Assembly: GCA_017592665.1 (NCBI GenBank)
Contig: JAGFNW010000048.1
Location: 1 to 58,633 of the forward strand
DNA from: Streptosporangiaceae bacterium NEAU-GS5
GTDB lineage: Bacteria; Actinomycetota; Actinomycetes; Streptosporangiales; Streptosporangiaceae
Direction: 5' to 3'
Length of the DNA stretch: 58,633 bases
Made by a program: the position numbers and the translations under genes. Positions 1-9,646 of the stretch are shown here, in pieces. Below the pieces are notes generated by a model. The model was not told the DNA's origin, made no database searches, and saw only the letters and a program-made list of their open reading frames with translations. The number at the start of each line of letters is the position of its first letter. The stretch's first letter is position 1.

Positions 1-158
1 CCCACTGCGCATCGGACAGATCAAACCGCCGCGTCACCGCTAAGGTGGCCACGAGGTCTCCGGGTCTGGTTCTTCTTGGTCGTTGAACCCTTTACCGGAG
101 ACCTCGCTGCATTACCGGCTACGACACGCCCCACCGCACACTTCGAGACAGGCTCTAA

Positions 159-183
159 CCCCCACCCCGCGCCCCCCCGCCCC
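159..183 (-). other. G-quadruplex motif, upstream of repeat copy A
   Basis: The plus strand has C-runs at 159-163, 165-168, 172-178 and 180-183, separated by 1, 3 and 1 bases. The minus strand therefore carries four G-runs of at least four with short loops, a canonical G-quadruplex motif. Whether it folds in the cell is not shown. Confidence 0.5.
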
Positions 184-470
184 GCACCGGCCCCGCGTCC
201 CCGCCCCGTATCCACCTCGCGCCGGCATCGCCGTCGCGCCGTGCCCGCCTGCATCGCCTCCACCCCGCATCGCGCCTATCTCGCGCCCATCTTGCCGTTC
301 CCGCACGGCCGCGCCGCCTTGCTTGTCTGCACCGCTCCCGCGCGCCCCCCGCCCTCGCCCCGACCGCACCGTGCACCGCTCCCGCGCGCCCGCAGCGCGT
401 CCCTCTGTGCCACCCCGCGTCGGCCCCGCCGCCGCCCGCGCTGCTTCGGCGCGGTGGTTCATGTGCGGGT

Positions 471-830
471 GCGTTGCGCTGCGGCGAACGGTCGGTCCGG
501 CGCGCGGGCGGGGTGCGGTCTGGGGGTCGGCCTGGCGGCCGAGGGCTCGGGCGCGTTTGGTTGCGTTGGGCCTTAAGCGCGCCGGCCCGCCCGTCCGCCT
601 CCGCTCCTCGCTGACTGCCCGGAGCTGGCCGGGGCCGTAGCGCATTGCCTGGGCCGTCCATTCGTGGCGGCCCGTAGTGGTGGGTGCGGGCCGTAGGCGC
701 TGCGGGGGATGGGTGCTCCGGCCGGCGTGGTGGTTGCGTTCCACGGACCAGGCCTGTCCGGCGGGCGCGGGGGTTGCTGTGGGCCGGCCTCCCGCGCCCA
801 TCCCCCTTCACGCCGGCCACCGCGCCGTAT
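471..830 (+). repeat. Dispersed non-coding repeat, copy A
   Basis: This stretch aligns along its whole length with 15427-15791 at a nearly constant offset. Anchors are 471/15427, 551/15506, 672/15631, 801/15761 and 824/15785, so the offset moves only between 14955 and 14961. The best conserved block begins GCGCGTTTGG at 551 and runs to about 612; another is around CCGTAGTGG at 672. Within 551-610, two of six compared codon changes are silent in the open plus frame, which gives no support for coding. It could be an RNA, a structured regulatory element or a relic of a mobile repeat. Confidence 0.6.
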
Positions 831-910
831 TCGTGGGTAAGGGATCCCGGAGGGGGAGGTCGGGGGCTTCCCGGAGTCCACGGGGACGGTTGGCGTGCCA
901 GGATGGAATC

Positions 911-1372
911 ATGTCGTTCGACCAGATTGCCTGGCTGCCGTTGTGCGCGGGAGTGACCGCCGTCGGGATCGCGCTCAGCTACCTCGCGTTCCGCCGCAGG
1001 GGAATGTCCGCGGGGATGCGGACGCTGGCGTGGGCGCTGCTGCCGCTGGCGGCCTACCTCACCGGCGTCGTGCGGACGCTGTGGAACATCGGTTCCAGTC
1101 TGGTCTCGTTCGTGACGGGGCTGGTGCTGTCGCCCGCCGTCTGGGCGGGCATCGTGATCGGCGGGGTGTCGGTGCTGCTGTTCTTCGCGTCGGGCGTGAT
1201 GCGCGGGCGGGCGCTGTCGCGTAGCCGCGGCGGGGAGCCGGGCAAACCGGCGAAGGCTCCGGCGGCGGTGTCCGACGGGGCGGGCCAAAAGACGGTGGAA
1301 AAGGCGAAGCCCGCGGCGTCCGACGATTTCGCCGATATCGAAGACATTCTCAAGCGCCGCGGAATCAACTAG
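911..1372 (+). CDS. Small membrane protein of unknown function
   Basis: A 153-residue protein starting ATG at 911. It has about three or four hydrophobic helices: near residues 7-26, 38-55, 62-72 and 76-96. A charged, Lys/Ala-rich cytoplasmic tail follows and ends in an acidic-basic segment (DIEDILKRRGIN). I do not recognise a named family. It stands alone between a non-coding repeat region and the peptide transporter operon, 308 bases upstream of the latter. The hydrophobic profile and typical codon usage make it a real gene. The function is unknown. Confidence 0.7.
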   Translation: MSFDQIAWLPLCAGVTAVGIALSYLAFRRRGMSAGMRTLAWALLPLAAYLTGVVRTLWNIGSSLVSFVTGLVLSPAVWAGIVIGGVSVLLFFASGVMRGRALSRSRGGEPGKPAKAPAAVSDGAGQKTVEKAKPAASDDFADIEDILKRRGIN

Positions 1373-1444
1373 CCCGGCTGGGTGTGTCGGGGTCTTACGC
1401 GGAGTCTGTACCAATTTCGCGACACAAACCGTACGCGATGACAA

Positions 1445-1475
1445 CAACACGATCATGATCAATACGAACGTGTTG
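1445..1475. promoter_or_regulatory. Inverted repeat upstream of the peptide importer operon
   Basis: CAACACG at 1445-1451 is perfectly inverted as CGTGTTG at 1469-1475. The 17-base spacer contains the perfect palindrome GATCATGATC (1451-1460). The stretch is unusually AT-rich for this genome. It lies in the 308-base gap between the membrane protein and the importer operon. It may be an operator or a weak terminator of the upstream gene; no T-tract follows. Nothing else definite is seen in 1373-1680. Confidence 0.4.
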
Positions 1476-1680
1476 CGCGTCAATCACAGTTGGGCCACAT
1501 CGCCCTCTGAGGGACTAGTCAGTGCAGATCAGGCCATAGATTCTGCCTCCTGAAGGCCACGTATGTCGTGGTTTGTAACATCTGGCGTGCGCCCAACCAC
1601 GGTGCGCTCCGGTTGGACAGGGCTGTCCGACGTCCGGCCTCGCGACCCCGCAGGCGGGGCGACGGGGGCGAGGGAGGATC

Positions 1681-2682
1681 ATGACCGCACCGCTGGACGT
1701 CTCGGGCGAGGAACTTCGCGCCACGCCGGAAGCCGTCGCCGAGGCGGCGGGGGGAAAGGCCATCCAGGGCCGGTCTCTGGGGCAGATCGCCTGGATGCGG
1801 CTGCGTCGTGACAAGGTCGCGATGACCGGCGGTATCGTGGTCATCTTTTTGATCCTGGTTGCGATCTTCGCCCCGCTCATCGTGGACTGGTTCGGGCATC
1901 CGCCCAACGAGTTCCACCAGGAAATGATCGACACGAACACCCTGGGGCCCAAGGGTGGCACCGGCATCACCAAGGACTTCTTGTTTGGTGTGGAGCCGGT
2001 CAATGGCCGGGATCTCTTCAGCCGGGTGGTGTACGGCTCGCGCATCTCGCTGCTGATCGCGTTCCTCGCGACGCTGCTCTCGGTGGTCATCGGCACGGTC
2101 ATGGGCATCGTGGCCGGCTACTTCGGCGGCTGGGTCGACGCCGTCATCAGCCGCCTCATGGACATCTTCCTGGCCTTCCCCCTGCTGGTGTTCGCGCTGT
2201 CCCTGGTGGGCGTGCTCGCGCAGTTCGAGACCAATTTGGCGGTCCAGGGCGACACGCTGCGGATCCTGCTGCTGATCTTCGTGATCGGTTTCTTCAACTG
2301 GCCCTACATCGGCCGCATCATCCGCGGTCAGACGCTGTCGCTACGCGAGCGCGAGTTCGTCGACGCCGCCCGGAGTCTTGGCGCGCGCGGGCCGTACATC
2401 CTGTTCCGCGAGATCCTGCCGAACCTGATCGCGCCGATCCTGATCTACGCCACGCTGCTGATCCCCAGCAACGTGCTGTTCGAGGCGGCGCTGTCGTTCC
2501 TCGGCGTGAGCGTCCAGCCGCCGACGGCGACCTGGGGCGGGATGCTCGCCGCGGCCGTGAAGTTCTACACGATGCCGCACTTCATGTTCTTCCCCGGCAT
2601 GGCGATCTTCATCACCGTGCTCGCGTTCAACCTGTTCGGCGACGGTCTCCGCGACGCTCTGGACCCGAAGTCGTCCCGTTAA
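1681..2682 (+). CDS. Oligopeptide/dipeptide ABC importer permease (OppC/DppC type)
   Basis: A 333-residue inner-membrane permease of the peptide importer family. The ATG at 1681 is preceded by a GGGAGGA ribosome site. An N-terminal cytoplasmic segment of about 45 residues leads into the first transmembrane helix (TGGIVVIFLILVAIFAP). The EAA-loop signature typical of the binding-protein-dependent transporter domain is visible near residues 215-245 (EREFVDAARSLGARG). It is the first gene of a five-gene operon with a binding protein, a second permease and two ATPases. The C-type permease before the binding protein is an unusual order. The substrate is probably short peptides; other solutes such as nickel chelates cannot be excluded. 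Confidence 0.9.
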   Translation: MTAPLDVSGEELRATPEAVAEAAGGKAIQGRSLGQIAWMRLRRDKVAMTGGIVVIFLILVAIFAPLIVDWFGHPPNEFHQEMIDTNTLGPKGGTGITKDFLFGVEPVNGRDLFSRVVYGSRISLLIAFLATLLSVVIGTVMGIVAGYFGGWVDAVISRLMDIFLAFPLLVFALSLVGVLAQFETNLAVQGDTLRILLLIFVIGFFNWPYIGRIIRGQTLSLREREFVDAARSLGARGPYILFREILPNLIAPILIYATLLIPSNVLFEAALSFLGVSVQPPTATWGGMLAAAVKFYTMPHFMFFPGMAIFITVLAFNLFGDGLRDALDPKSSR

Positions 2683-2739
2683 CGCCCTGACAGTCCTGTC
2701 CATCCCCCCGATATCCCTATACCCAAAGGGGTGCAGTTA

Positions 2740-4509
2740 ATGAAAATGAGATCCGCACTGGTCGTTTCGGCCGCGGGTGCTGTTCTCGCGCTGGGACTGT
2801 CCGCCTGTGGCGGCGGTACCACGACGAACAACAGCGGCGGAGGCGGTGGCGGCGGCTCGGAGGCTCCGGCCGCTCAGCCGACGTACAACGCCGGTCTGGA
2901 GGCTGTGGTCAACCCTTCTACGAAGAAGGGCGGCACCATGCACATGGCGATTTCCGAGGACTGGGACTCGGTCGATCCTGGTGACACCTACTACGGCCTG
3001 TCCTGGAACCTGCTGCGCATTTATTGCCGGCCGCTGACCACCTACAACCCCGCGCCCGGCAACAAGGGCAACGAGGTGGTCCCCGACCTGGCGCAGAGTC
3101 TCGGCGAGCACTCGGCCGACTTCAAGACGTGGACGTACAAGCTGCGCCCCGGCGTGAAGTACGAGGACGGCACCGCCGTCACGTCGAAGGACGTCAAGTA
3201 CGCCGTGCTGCGTCAGCTTGACAAGACCACCTTCGTCAACGGCCCGACGTACTTCAACGACTGGCTCGACCTGCCGAAGGACTTCAAGACGGTCTACAAG
3301 ACGCCGGACGTCAACACCGACCAGGCGATCGAGACGCCGGACGACTCGACGATCATCTTCCACCTGAACAAGGGCTACGGCGGCTTCGACAACTTCGCCG
3401 CGCTGCCCGCCACCTGCCCGGTCCCGCAGGCCAAGGACACCGGCATCAAGTACCGCGAGCACGTCGTGGCGACCGGCCCGTACATGTTCGACAAGGTGCA
3501 GACGGGCAAGCAGTACACCCTGAAGCGCAACCCCAACTGGGACAAGGCGACCGACCCGATCCGTCTGGCGCTGCCCGACGCGTACCAGATCGACCTCGGC
3601 GTCGAGGCCAACGACCTCGACAACCGCCTCATCGCCGGTGACCTCGACGTCGACCTCGCGGGCTCTGGCGTCCAGACCGCGCAGATCGCGACCGTGCAGG
3701 GCGACCCGAACCTGAAGGCGCGCGCCGACAACCCGACCGTCGCCCGTACGTGGTACATGTCGATCCTCAACGACAACCCGCCGCTCGACAACGTCGACTG
3801 CCGCAAGGCGATCATCGACGGCGCCGACCGCGTCGGCCTGCAGACCGCCTACGGCGGCCCGGTCGCCGGTGACATCGCCGACGGCCTCATGCCTCCGATG
3901 ATCGGCGGCTGGAAGAAGCTGGGCCTCTACCCGACCGCCACCGGCGACATCGAGAAGGCCAAGGCCGACCTGCAGAAGTGCGGCCAGCCGAACGGTTTCG
4001 AGACGATCATCACCTTCCGGTCCGACCGTCCCAAGGAGCAGGCGGCGGCCGAGTCGCTGCAGCAGTCGCTGGCCAAGGTCGGCATCAAGCTGACCCTGAA
4101 GGGCTTCCCGACCAGCGAGTACTTCTCCAGCTACGCCGGCAAGCCGGCCTACACCAAGGCCAACAAGATCGGCATCGCCACCAACGGCTGGGGCGCCGAC
4201 TGGAGCGACGGCTTCGGCTTCATGTCGCAGATCGTCGACAGCCGCGTGATCCGCGAGGCCGGTAACTACAACCTCAGCGTCAAGAGCCCCGAGATCGACG
4301 GCCTGATCGACCAGGCGTTCGCCGAGTCGGACACGGCCAAGCGTGACGCGATCTGGGGTCAGATCGACCAGAAGGTCATGGAAGGCGCCTACGTGCTGCC
4401 GGAGGTCTGGTCGAAGGGCCTGCTCGTCCGCGGCAAGGACGTGACGAACACGTTCATCAACAACGCCTACCAGATGTACGACTACCTCAACATGGGCAAG
4501 ACGTCGTAG
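2740..4509 (+). CDS. Peptide ABC importer substrate-binding lipoprotein (SBP family 5)
   Basis: A 589-residue extracytoplasmic binding protein. I chose the ATG at 2740 because AAAGGGG sits 8 bases upstream; a GTG at 2731 is also in frame but overlaps that site. The signal peptide ends in the lipobox LSAC with Cys about residue 26, followed by a Gly/Ser-rich linker, so it is a membrane-anchored lipoprotein. The body has the extended family-5 fold length and typical sequence such as YKLRPGVKYEDGTAVTSKD. It captures peptides for the two permeases encoded around it. A strong intergenic stem-loop follows at 4546-4584. Confidence 0.92.
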   Translation: MKMRSALVVSAAGAVLALGLSACGGGTTTNNSGGGGGGGSEAPAAQPTYNAGLEAVVNPSTKKGGTMHMAISEDWDSVDPGDTYYGLSWNLLRIYCRPLTTYNPAPGNKGNEVVPDLAQSLGEHSADFKTWTYKLRPGVKYEDGTAVTSKDVKYAVLRQLDKTTFVNGPTYFNDWLDLPKDFKTVYKTPDVNTDQAIETPDDSTIIFHLNKGYGGFDNFAALPATCPVPQAKDTGIKYREHVVATGPYMFDKVQTGKQYTLKRNPNWDKATDPIRLALPDAYQIDLGVEANDLDNRLIAGDLDVDLAGSGVQTAQIATVQGDPNLKARADNPTVARTWYMSILNDNPPLDNVDCRKAIIDGADRVGLQTAYGGPVAGDIADGLMPPMIGGWKKLGLYPTATGDIEKAKADLQKCGQPNGFETIITFRSDRPKEQAAAESLQQSLAKVGIKLTLKGFPTSEYFSSYAGKPAYTKANKIGIATNGWGADWSDGFGFMSQIVDSRVIREAGNYNLSVKSPEIDGLIDQAFAESDTAKRDAIWGQIDQKVMEGAYVLPEVWSKGLLVRGKDVTNTFINNAYQMYDYLNMGKTS

Positions 4510-4545
4510 CCCGAAGGTAAACGCCGAAGGTAAAACAAGGCGCAA

Positions 4546-4584
4546 GGGTCCGGCCCGTCGCGGTCAGCGCGGCGGGCCGGTCCC
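4546..4584 (+). promoter_or_regulatory. Long intergenic stem-loop after the binding-protein gene
   Basis: The arms 4546-4562 and 4568-4584 are complementary over 17 positions, with one T-T mismatch and one G-U wobble around a 5-base loop (GTCAG). No T-tract follows. In binding-protein operons such a structure after the SBP gene commonly protects the upstream message or partly terminates, giving more SBP than permease. That role is inferred here. Confidence 0.6.
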
Positions 4585-4599
4585 GGAGCCGGGGGAGCT

Positions 4600-5616
4600 G
4601 TGGTCACATACATCATCCGGCGGCTGATCGCCGCAGTGCTGATGCTCGTCATCGTGAGCATCGCCACCTTCTCGATCTTCTTCGTGATTCCGCGTGCCGC
4701 CGGAGTGACGGCGTCGGACTTCGCCAACCGCTACGTGGGCGTCAAGGGCGCCACCGCGGAGACCGTGAAGGCCACCGCGGAGAAGCTCGGGTTCTACGAC
4801 CCTCTGGTGGTGCAGTACGGCCGCTGGGTGAAGGGGATCGTGGCCGGGTCGGAGTTCGACACCGGCGTCGATGTGGAGCACTGCCCGGCGCCCTGCTTCG
4901 GCTACTCGTTCATCACCAAGCAGCCCGTCTGGCCCGACCTGCTCGACCGCCTGCCGGTGACGCTGTCACTGGCCGTCGGCGCGTCGGTGATCTGGCTGGT
5001 GACCGGAGTCGCCACGGGCGTGCTGTCGGCGCTGCGAAGAGGCAGCATCTTCGACCGGGGCGCGATGACCGTCGCGCTGGCGGGCGTGTCGCTGCCGATC
5101 TTCTTCACCGGCATCGTGTCGTTGGTGTTCTTCAGTTACAAATTCGGCATCACCGCCCCTGGCGGCAGTTACACCCCGATAACCGAGAACCCGGCAGAGT
5201 GGGCGTACGACCTGATCCTGCCGTGGATCACGCTGGCCTTCCTGCTCTCGGCGGCCTATGCCCGGCTCACCCGGGCGGGCATGTTGGAGACCATGAGCGA
5301 GGACTACATTCGCACGGCCCGGGCCAAGGGCCTGCGCGAGCCCCGGGTCATCGTCAAGCACGGCCTGCGCGCCGCACTCACCCCCATCGTGACCATCTTC
5401 GGCCTGGACCTCGGCCTGCTGCTGGGCGGCGCGATCCTGACCGAGACCACGTTCTCGCTCAACGGCATCGGCAAGTACGGCGTGCACGCGATCGCGGTCG
5501 GCGACCTGCCGCAGATCCTGGGCGTGACCACGGTCGCCACGTTCTTCGTGGTCTTCGCGAACCTGGCCGTGGACCTGCTGTACGCCGTGGTGGACCCGAG
5601 GGTGAGGCTGGGATGA
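4600..5616 (+). CDS. Oligopeptide/dipeptide ABC importer permease (OppB/DppB type)
   Basis: A 338-residue permease starting GTG at 4600 just after GGGGGAG. It opens with the classic DppB beginning, a short tail then a helix (YIIRRLIAAVLMLVIVSIATF). An external loop around residues 35-110 follows, then five more helices, with an EAA-type loop near residues 230-260 (EDYIRTARAKGLREP). It pairs with the C-type permease at 1681 to form the channel. Its stop codon overlaps the start of the next ATPase gene (ATGA), which indicates translational coupling. Confidence 0.92.
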   Translation: MVTYIIRRLIAAVLMLVIVSIATFSIFFVIPRAAGVTASDFANRYVGVKGATAETVKATAEKLGFYDPLVVQYGRWVKGIVAGSEFDTGVDVEHCPAPCFGYSFITKQPVWPDLLDRLPVTLSLAVGASVIWLVTGVATGVLSALRRGSIFDRGAMTVALAGVSLPIFFTGIVSLVFFSYKFGITAPGGSYTPITENPAEWAYDLILPWITLAFLLSAAYARLTRAGMLETMSEDYIRTARAKGLREPRVIVKHGLRAALTPIVTIFGLDLGLLLGGAILTETTFSLNGIGKYGVHAIAVGDLPQILGVTTVATFFVVFANLAVDLLYAVVDPRVRLG

Positions 5617-6650
5617 CCGACGAGCACTTTCTTGACGTAAAGGATCTGCGGATCCACTTCCCGACCGACGATGGCCTGGTCAAGTCCGTCGACGGATTGT
5701 CGTTCCACTTGGAGCGCGGCAAGACGCTGGGCATCGTCGGCGAGTCGGGCTCCGGCAAGTCGGTCACCAGCCTTGGCATCCTCGGCCTGCACAAGGGCGG
5801 CCACGCGAAAATCAGCGGCGAGATCTGGCTGGACGGCGAGGAGCTGGTCTCGGCCAGCCTCGATCACGTGCGCTCGCTGCGCGGCAAGAAGATGGCGATG
5901 ATCTTCCAGGATCCGCTGTCCTCGATGCACCCCTACTACTCGGTGGGCGACCAGATCGTCGAGGCCTACCGCGTGCACAACAAGGTGACCAAGCAGGTCG
6001 CGCGGAAGCACGCGATCGACATGTTGGACCGCGTCGGCATCCCGCAGCCCGAGCGGCGGTTCGACAGCTATCCGCACGAGTTCTCCGGCGGCATGCGCCA
6101 GCGCGCCATGATCGCGATGGCCCTGGTGAACAACCCCGACCTGCTGATCGCCGACGAGCCCACCACGGCGCTCGACGTGACGGTCCAGGCGCAGATCCTC
6201 GACCTGATGCGCGACCTGCAGCGCGACTTCAACGCCGCGCTGATCATCATCACCCACGACCTCGGTGTGGTGGCCGAGCTGTCGGACGACATCCTCGTCA
6301 TGTACGGCGGCAAGGCGATCGAGTACGGCACGGGCGCCGACATCTTCGAGCGGCCCGAGCACCCCTACACATGGGGTTTGCTGGGATCCATGCCGCGTCT
6401 CGACCGCGAGCCCACCGAGCGCCTGCTGCCGATCAAGGGGTCCCCGCCGTCGCTCATCAACGTGCCGTCCGGCTGCGCGTTCCACCCCCGGTGCGCGTTC
6501 GAGCCGCGGACCCACGGAAAGGGCAAGAGCGAGGTGCCCGAGCTGATCGAGAGCGAGGGCGGCCACCTGGTCCGCTGCCACCTCACTCGCGACGAGCGAC
6601 GCGCCATCTGGGAGACCGAGATCAAGCCGAACCTGGAGGCCACGCTGTGA
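5613..6650 (+). CDS. Peptide ABC importer ATPase (OppD/DppD type)
   Basis: A 345-residue cytoplasmic ATPase. The start ATG at 5613 overlaps the previous stop by four bases. Walker A (GESGSGKS), the ABC signature ([15 protein letters not shown]) and Walker B ([12 protein letters not shown]) are all present. The C-terminal oligopeptide-transporter extension contains several Cys residues ([10 protein letters not shown]). It forms a heterodimer with the ATPase encoded immediately downstream, whose GTG start overlaps its stop codon. Family and role are secure; substrate identity follows from the operon. Confidence 0.93.
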   Translation: MTDEHFLDVKDLRIHFPTDDGLVKSVDGLSFHLERGKTLGIVGESGSGKSVTSLGILGLHKGGHAKISGEIWLDGEELVSASLDHVRSLRGKKMAMIFQDPLSSMHPYYSVGDQIVEAYRVHNKVTKQVARKHAIDMLDRVGIPQPERRFDSYPHEFSGGMRQRAMIAMALVNNPDLLIADEPTTALDVTVQAQILDLMRDLQRDFNAALIIITHDLGVVAELSDDILVMYGGKAIEYGTGADIFERPEHPYTWGLLGSMPRLDREPTERLLPIKGSPPSLINVPSGCAFHPRCAFEPRTHGKGKSEVPELIESEGGHLVRCHLTRDERRAIWETEIKPNLEATL

Positions 6651-7669
6651 GCGAGGCGCTGCTGTCCGTCGATGGGTTGCAAAAGCACTTCCCGGTCACC
6701 AAGGGTCTGCTCAAGCGTCAGGTCGGCGCGGTCAAGGCGGTCGACGGGATCTCCTTCGAGGTGCGCAAGGGCGAGACGCTCGGCGTGGTCGGCGAGTCCG
6801 GCTGCGGCAAGACGACCACCGGGCGGCTGATCACCCGGCTGATCGAGCCGACCGGCGGGAAGATCGTCTTCGAGGGCCGCGACATCAGCCACATGTCGCA
6901 GGGGAAGCTGCGCCCGCTCCGCCGCGACGTACAGATGATCTTCCAGGATCCGTACAGCTCGCTCAACCCGCGCCACACGGTCGGCGCGATCGTGGGCGCG
7001 CCGTTCCGGATCCAGGGCGTGCAGACCGAGCACGGCGTCAAGCGCGCCGTCCAGGACATCCTCGCGCTGGTGGGCCTCAACCCCGAGCACTACAACCGCT
7101 ACCCGCACGAGTTCTCCGGCGGCCAGCGCCAGCGCATCGGCATCGCCCGCACGCTCGCCCTGAAGCCGAAGCTGATCGTCGCGGACGAGCCCGTGTCGGC
7201 GCTCGACGTGTCCATCCAGGCGCAGGTCGTCAACCTGCTGGAGGACCTGCAGAACGAGCTCGACCTGACCTACGTGGTGATCGCCCACGACCTGTCGGTG
7301 GTGCGGCACATCAGCGACCGGGTCGCGGTCATGTATCTCGGTAAGATCGTCGAGCTGGCCGACCAGAAGGACCTCTACAAGTCGCCCATGCACCCCTACA
7401 CCAACGCGTTGTTGTCGGCCGTGCCGATTCCCGACGTGAAGGGGCGACAGGGGCGCGAGCGCATCCGGCTGCAGGGTGACGTGCCGTCGCCGCTGAATCC
7501 GCCTCCGGCGTGCCGGTTCCACACCCGGTGCTGGAAGGCGCAGGAGATCTGCAAGCAGGTGGAGCCGCCGCTGGTCGAGCTCGCCACCGGTCACGAGGTC
7601 GCCTGCCACTTCCCGGAGAACGCCCCGGCGAAGGGGGACGCGCCGGCCGAAGCGGGCGCGACCGCGTAG
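6647..7669 (+). CDS. Peptide ABC importer ATPase (OppF/DppF type)
   Basis: A 340-residue ATPase starting GTG at 6647, overlapping the preceding stop (GTGA). Walker A is GESGCGKTT, the signature is [16 protein letters not shown] and Walker B is [12 protein letters not shown]. The oligopeptide-type C-terminal region has Cys residues in [14 protein letters not shown]. It is the last gene of the importer operon. A small hairpin at 7683-7697 follows, 14 bases past the stop codon. The paired D/F ATPases are typical of dipeptide and oligopeptide importers. Confidence 0.93.
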   Translation: MSEALLSVDGLQKHFPVTKGLLKRQVGAVKAVDGISFEVRKGETLGVVGESGCGKTTTGRLITRLIEPTGGKIVFEGRDISHMSQGKLRPLRRDVQMIFQDPYSSLNPRHTVGAIVGAPFRIQGVQTEHGVKRAVQDILALVGLNPEHYNRYPHEFSGGQRQRIGIARTLALKPKLIVADEPVSALDVSIQAQVVNLLEDLQNELDLTYVVIAHDLSVVRHISDRVAVMYLGKIVELADQKDLYKSPMHPYTNALLSAVPIPDVKGRQGRERIRLQGDVPSPLNPPPACRFHTRCWKAQEICKQVEPPLVELATGHEVACHFPENAPAKGDAPAEAGATA

Positions 7670-7682
7670 CAGGCCGCACATC

Positions 7683-7697
7683 ACGCCGTCACGGCGT
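7683..7697 (+). terminator. Short hairpin after the importer operon
   Basis: ACGCCG (7683-7688) and CGGCGT (7692-7697) form a 6-bp stem with a 3-base loop, followed by ATTAA. It has no real T-tract, so it would be a weak terminator at best. Confidence 0.35.
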
Positions 7698-7744
7698 ATT
7701 AAGCGGTAGAAAGGTCAGATCCTCCCCAAGCTGGAAGGGCTGCC

Positions 7745-9646
7745 ATGAAGCCGCATCTCGTGCGTGTTCGGCGCGACCCTGAACCGGAGCCGAAGCTCTC
7801 CGTTCGCGGCTGGCTGACCCGGGTGAGGGCCGCGCTGGCCCTCGCCTGGCGGGCGGGCCCCGGCTGGATGGTCCTGCTCGTGCTGATCACGGTCCTGCAG
7901 TCCGCCCTGCCGGTCGCCACGGCGTGGCTGACCAAGCTGGTCCTCGACGGGATCGTGGCGGGCCGCGCGGTCGGCGCGATCATCGCGCTCGCGGTGGGCC
8001 TCGCCGTGCTCGGGCTGCTGGTCCGTGTGCTGTCGGACGCCGACCGCTACGTGAGCGCCGCCCTGGAGCGGGCCACCTCGCTGTACGCGCAGGATCGCCT
8101 CTACACGGCCGTCAACCGGCTGCCCGGGCTGGCACGCTTCGAGGACCCGATCTTCCTCGACCGGATGCGGATGGCCACCATGGCCGGCGGCCGTACCCCG
8201 ATCCAGGTCAGCGAGGCGGCCCTGGCCCTGCTCGGTGGCGTGGTCACGATCGGCGGATTCCTCGGCTCGCTCATCGCGCTCAACGCGGGACTGGCCGGTG
8301 TGGTGCTGGCGGCCGCGATCCCGGCGCTGTGGGCGCAGTTCCGGTTATCGAGCGGCCGCGCCCAGATGATGTGGCGGGTCGGCCCGGCCCAGCGCAAAGA
8401 GGTCCTCTACGGGCACCTGCTCTCGGACCAGCAGTCGGCCAAGGAGGTCAGGCTGTTCGGGCTCGGCGCCTTCTTCCACGGGCGGATGCTGCGCGAGCGC
8501 CACGCCATCAACACCGAGGAGCGCCGCCTCGACAAGCGGACGCTGGTCACCCAGGTCGGCCTCGGCGCCCTGGCCGCGGCGGTCTCCGGGGTCGGCCTCA
8601 TCTGGGCCATCGGCGAGGCGCGGGCCGGCAGGCTGACCATCGGCGACGTGTCCATGTTCACCGCCGCGGTCGGAGGCGTGCAGGGCGGCCTGGCGCAGAT
8701 GATCGGGCAGCTGGCCATCGCCCACCAGCAGGTCCTGATCTTCGATCATTATCTGCAGGTGCTGGCCGCCGAGCCCGACCTGCCGGTCACGGCCGACCCG
8801 CTGCCCGCCACGCCGCTTCGCACCGGCATAGAACTTCGCGACGTCTGGTTCCGCTACAGCCCCGATCACCCCTGGGCGCTCGCCGGCGTGAGCCTGACCA
8901 TCCCGTACGGCTCGGCCGTCGGTCTCGTCGGCCGCAACGGCTCCGGCAAGTCGACGCTGGTCAAACTGCTGTGCCGGTTCTACGACCCGGAGCGCGGCGC
9001 GATCTTGTGGGATGGGGTGGACATCCGCGGCTTCGACCCGGCAGACCTTCGCACCCACATCGGCGCGGTCTTCCAGGACTTCATGGACTACCACCTGACC
9101 GCGGCCGAGAACGTCGCGGTCGGCGACCTGACCGCCATGGGCGACCAGCCCCGGATCGAGGCGGCGGCCCGCCGTGCCGGCGTCCACGATGAGCTGATGA
9201 ACCTGCCGCAGGGCTACGAGACCCTGCTGACCCGGATCTTCTTCGGCGGTCCCGGCGACAAGGACATGGGCGTCTTCCTGTCGGGCGGGCAGCGCCAGCG
9301 TGTGGCGATCGCGAGGGCCGTCATCCGCGGCGACCGCGACCTGCTGATCCTCGACGAGCCGAGCTCAGGCCTCGACGCCGAGGCCGAGCACGAGATCCAC
9401 ACCCGGTTGAAGGAGCAGCGCGAGCGCGCCGGGCGGACCAGCCTGCTCATCTCGCACCGGCTCGGCGCCGTGCGCGACGCCGACCTGCTGATCGTGCTCG
9501 ACGAGGGCCGCCTGGTGGAGCAGGGCACGCACGAGGAACTCCTTGAGGCGGGCGGTGTTTACGCCCGCCTCTTCCGCATCCAGTCGTCCGGCTACCGGGA
9601 CGACCCTGACTATCGGGACTCGGCGGAGGAATATCCGGTCGGTTGA
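7745..9646 (+). CDS. ABC exporter half-transporter (membrane domain fused to ATPase)
   Basis: A 633-residue protein with a GGAAGGG ribosome site before the ATG at 7745. The first ~320 residues form a six-helix type-I exporter domain. The ATPase domain from about residue 350 has Walker A (GRNGSGKST), signature LSGGQRQRVAIARA and Walker B (LLILDEPSSGLD). Such half-transporters work as dimers. This one stands alone without a partner subunit or peptide precursor nearby, so its substrate (lipid, peptide or drug) is unknown. Its last 37 bases overlap a convergent small gene on the other strand. Confidence 0.88.
   Translation: MKPHLVRVRRDPEPEPKLSVRGWLTRVRAALALAWRAGPGWMVLLVLITVLQSALPVATAWLTKLVLDGIVAGRAVGAIIALAVGLAVLGLLVRVLSDADRYVSAALERATSLYAQDRLYTAVNRLPGLARFEDPIFLDRMRMATMAGGRTPIQVSEAALALLGGVVTIGGFLGSLIALNAGLAGVVLAAAIPALWAQFRLSSGRAQMMWRVGPAQRKEVLYGHLLSDQQSAKEVRLFGLGAFFHGRMLRERHAINTEERRLDKRTLVTQVGLGALAAAVSGVGLIWAIGEARAGRLTIGDVSMFTAAVGGVQGGLAQMIGQLAIAHQQVLIFDHYLQVLAAEPDLPVTADPLPATPLRTGIELRDVWFRYSPDHPWALAGVSLTIPYGSAVGLVGRNGSGKSTLVKLLCRFYDPERGAILWDGVDIRGFDPADLRTHIGAVFQDFMDYHLTAAENVAVGDLTAMGDQPRIEAAARRAGVHDELMNLPQGYETLLTRIFFGGPGDKDMGVFLSGGQRQRVAIARAVIRGDRDLLILDEPSSGLDAEAEHEIHTRLKEQRERAGRTSLLISHRLGAVRDADLLIVLDEGRLVEQGTHEELLEAGGVYARLFRIQSSGYRDDPDYRDSAEEYPVG

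Larger units (their letters stand above)
1..910. other. Gene-free GC-rich stretch with strong strand skew
   Basis: No convincing gene is seen here. Long open frames exist in several registers, but they are Arg/Pro/Ala-rich translations of extreme-GC DNA with no recognisable domain. The plus strand is strongly C-rich from about 155 to 440 and then G-rich from about 450 to 800. The second half is a copy of a repeat that recurs near 15427-15791 (separate entry). The same C-rich to G-rich switch accompanies the second copy. Confidence 0.6.

Noticed and set aside
76-801. Several long open frames on both strands in the first 800 bases
   Set aside because: They are Arg/Pro/Ala-rich, mutually overlapping, lack ribosome sites and domains, and follow from extreme GC content.
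2737-4545. A 602-residue open frame opposite the peptide-binding lipoprotein
   Set aside because: It is the mirror of a clear SBP gene with strong codon bias. The translation is Val/Arg/Leu-rich with no domain.
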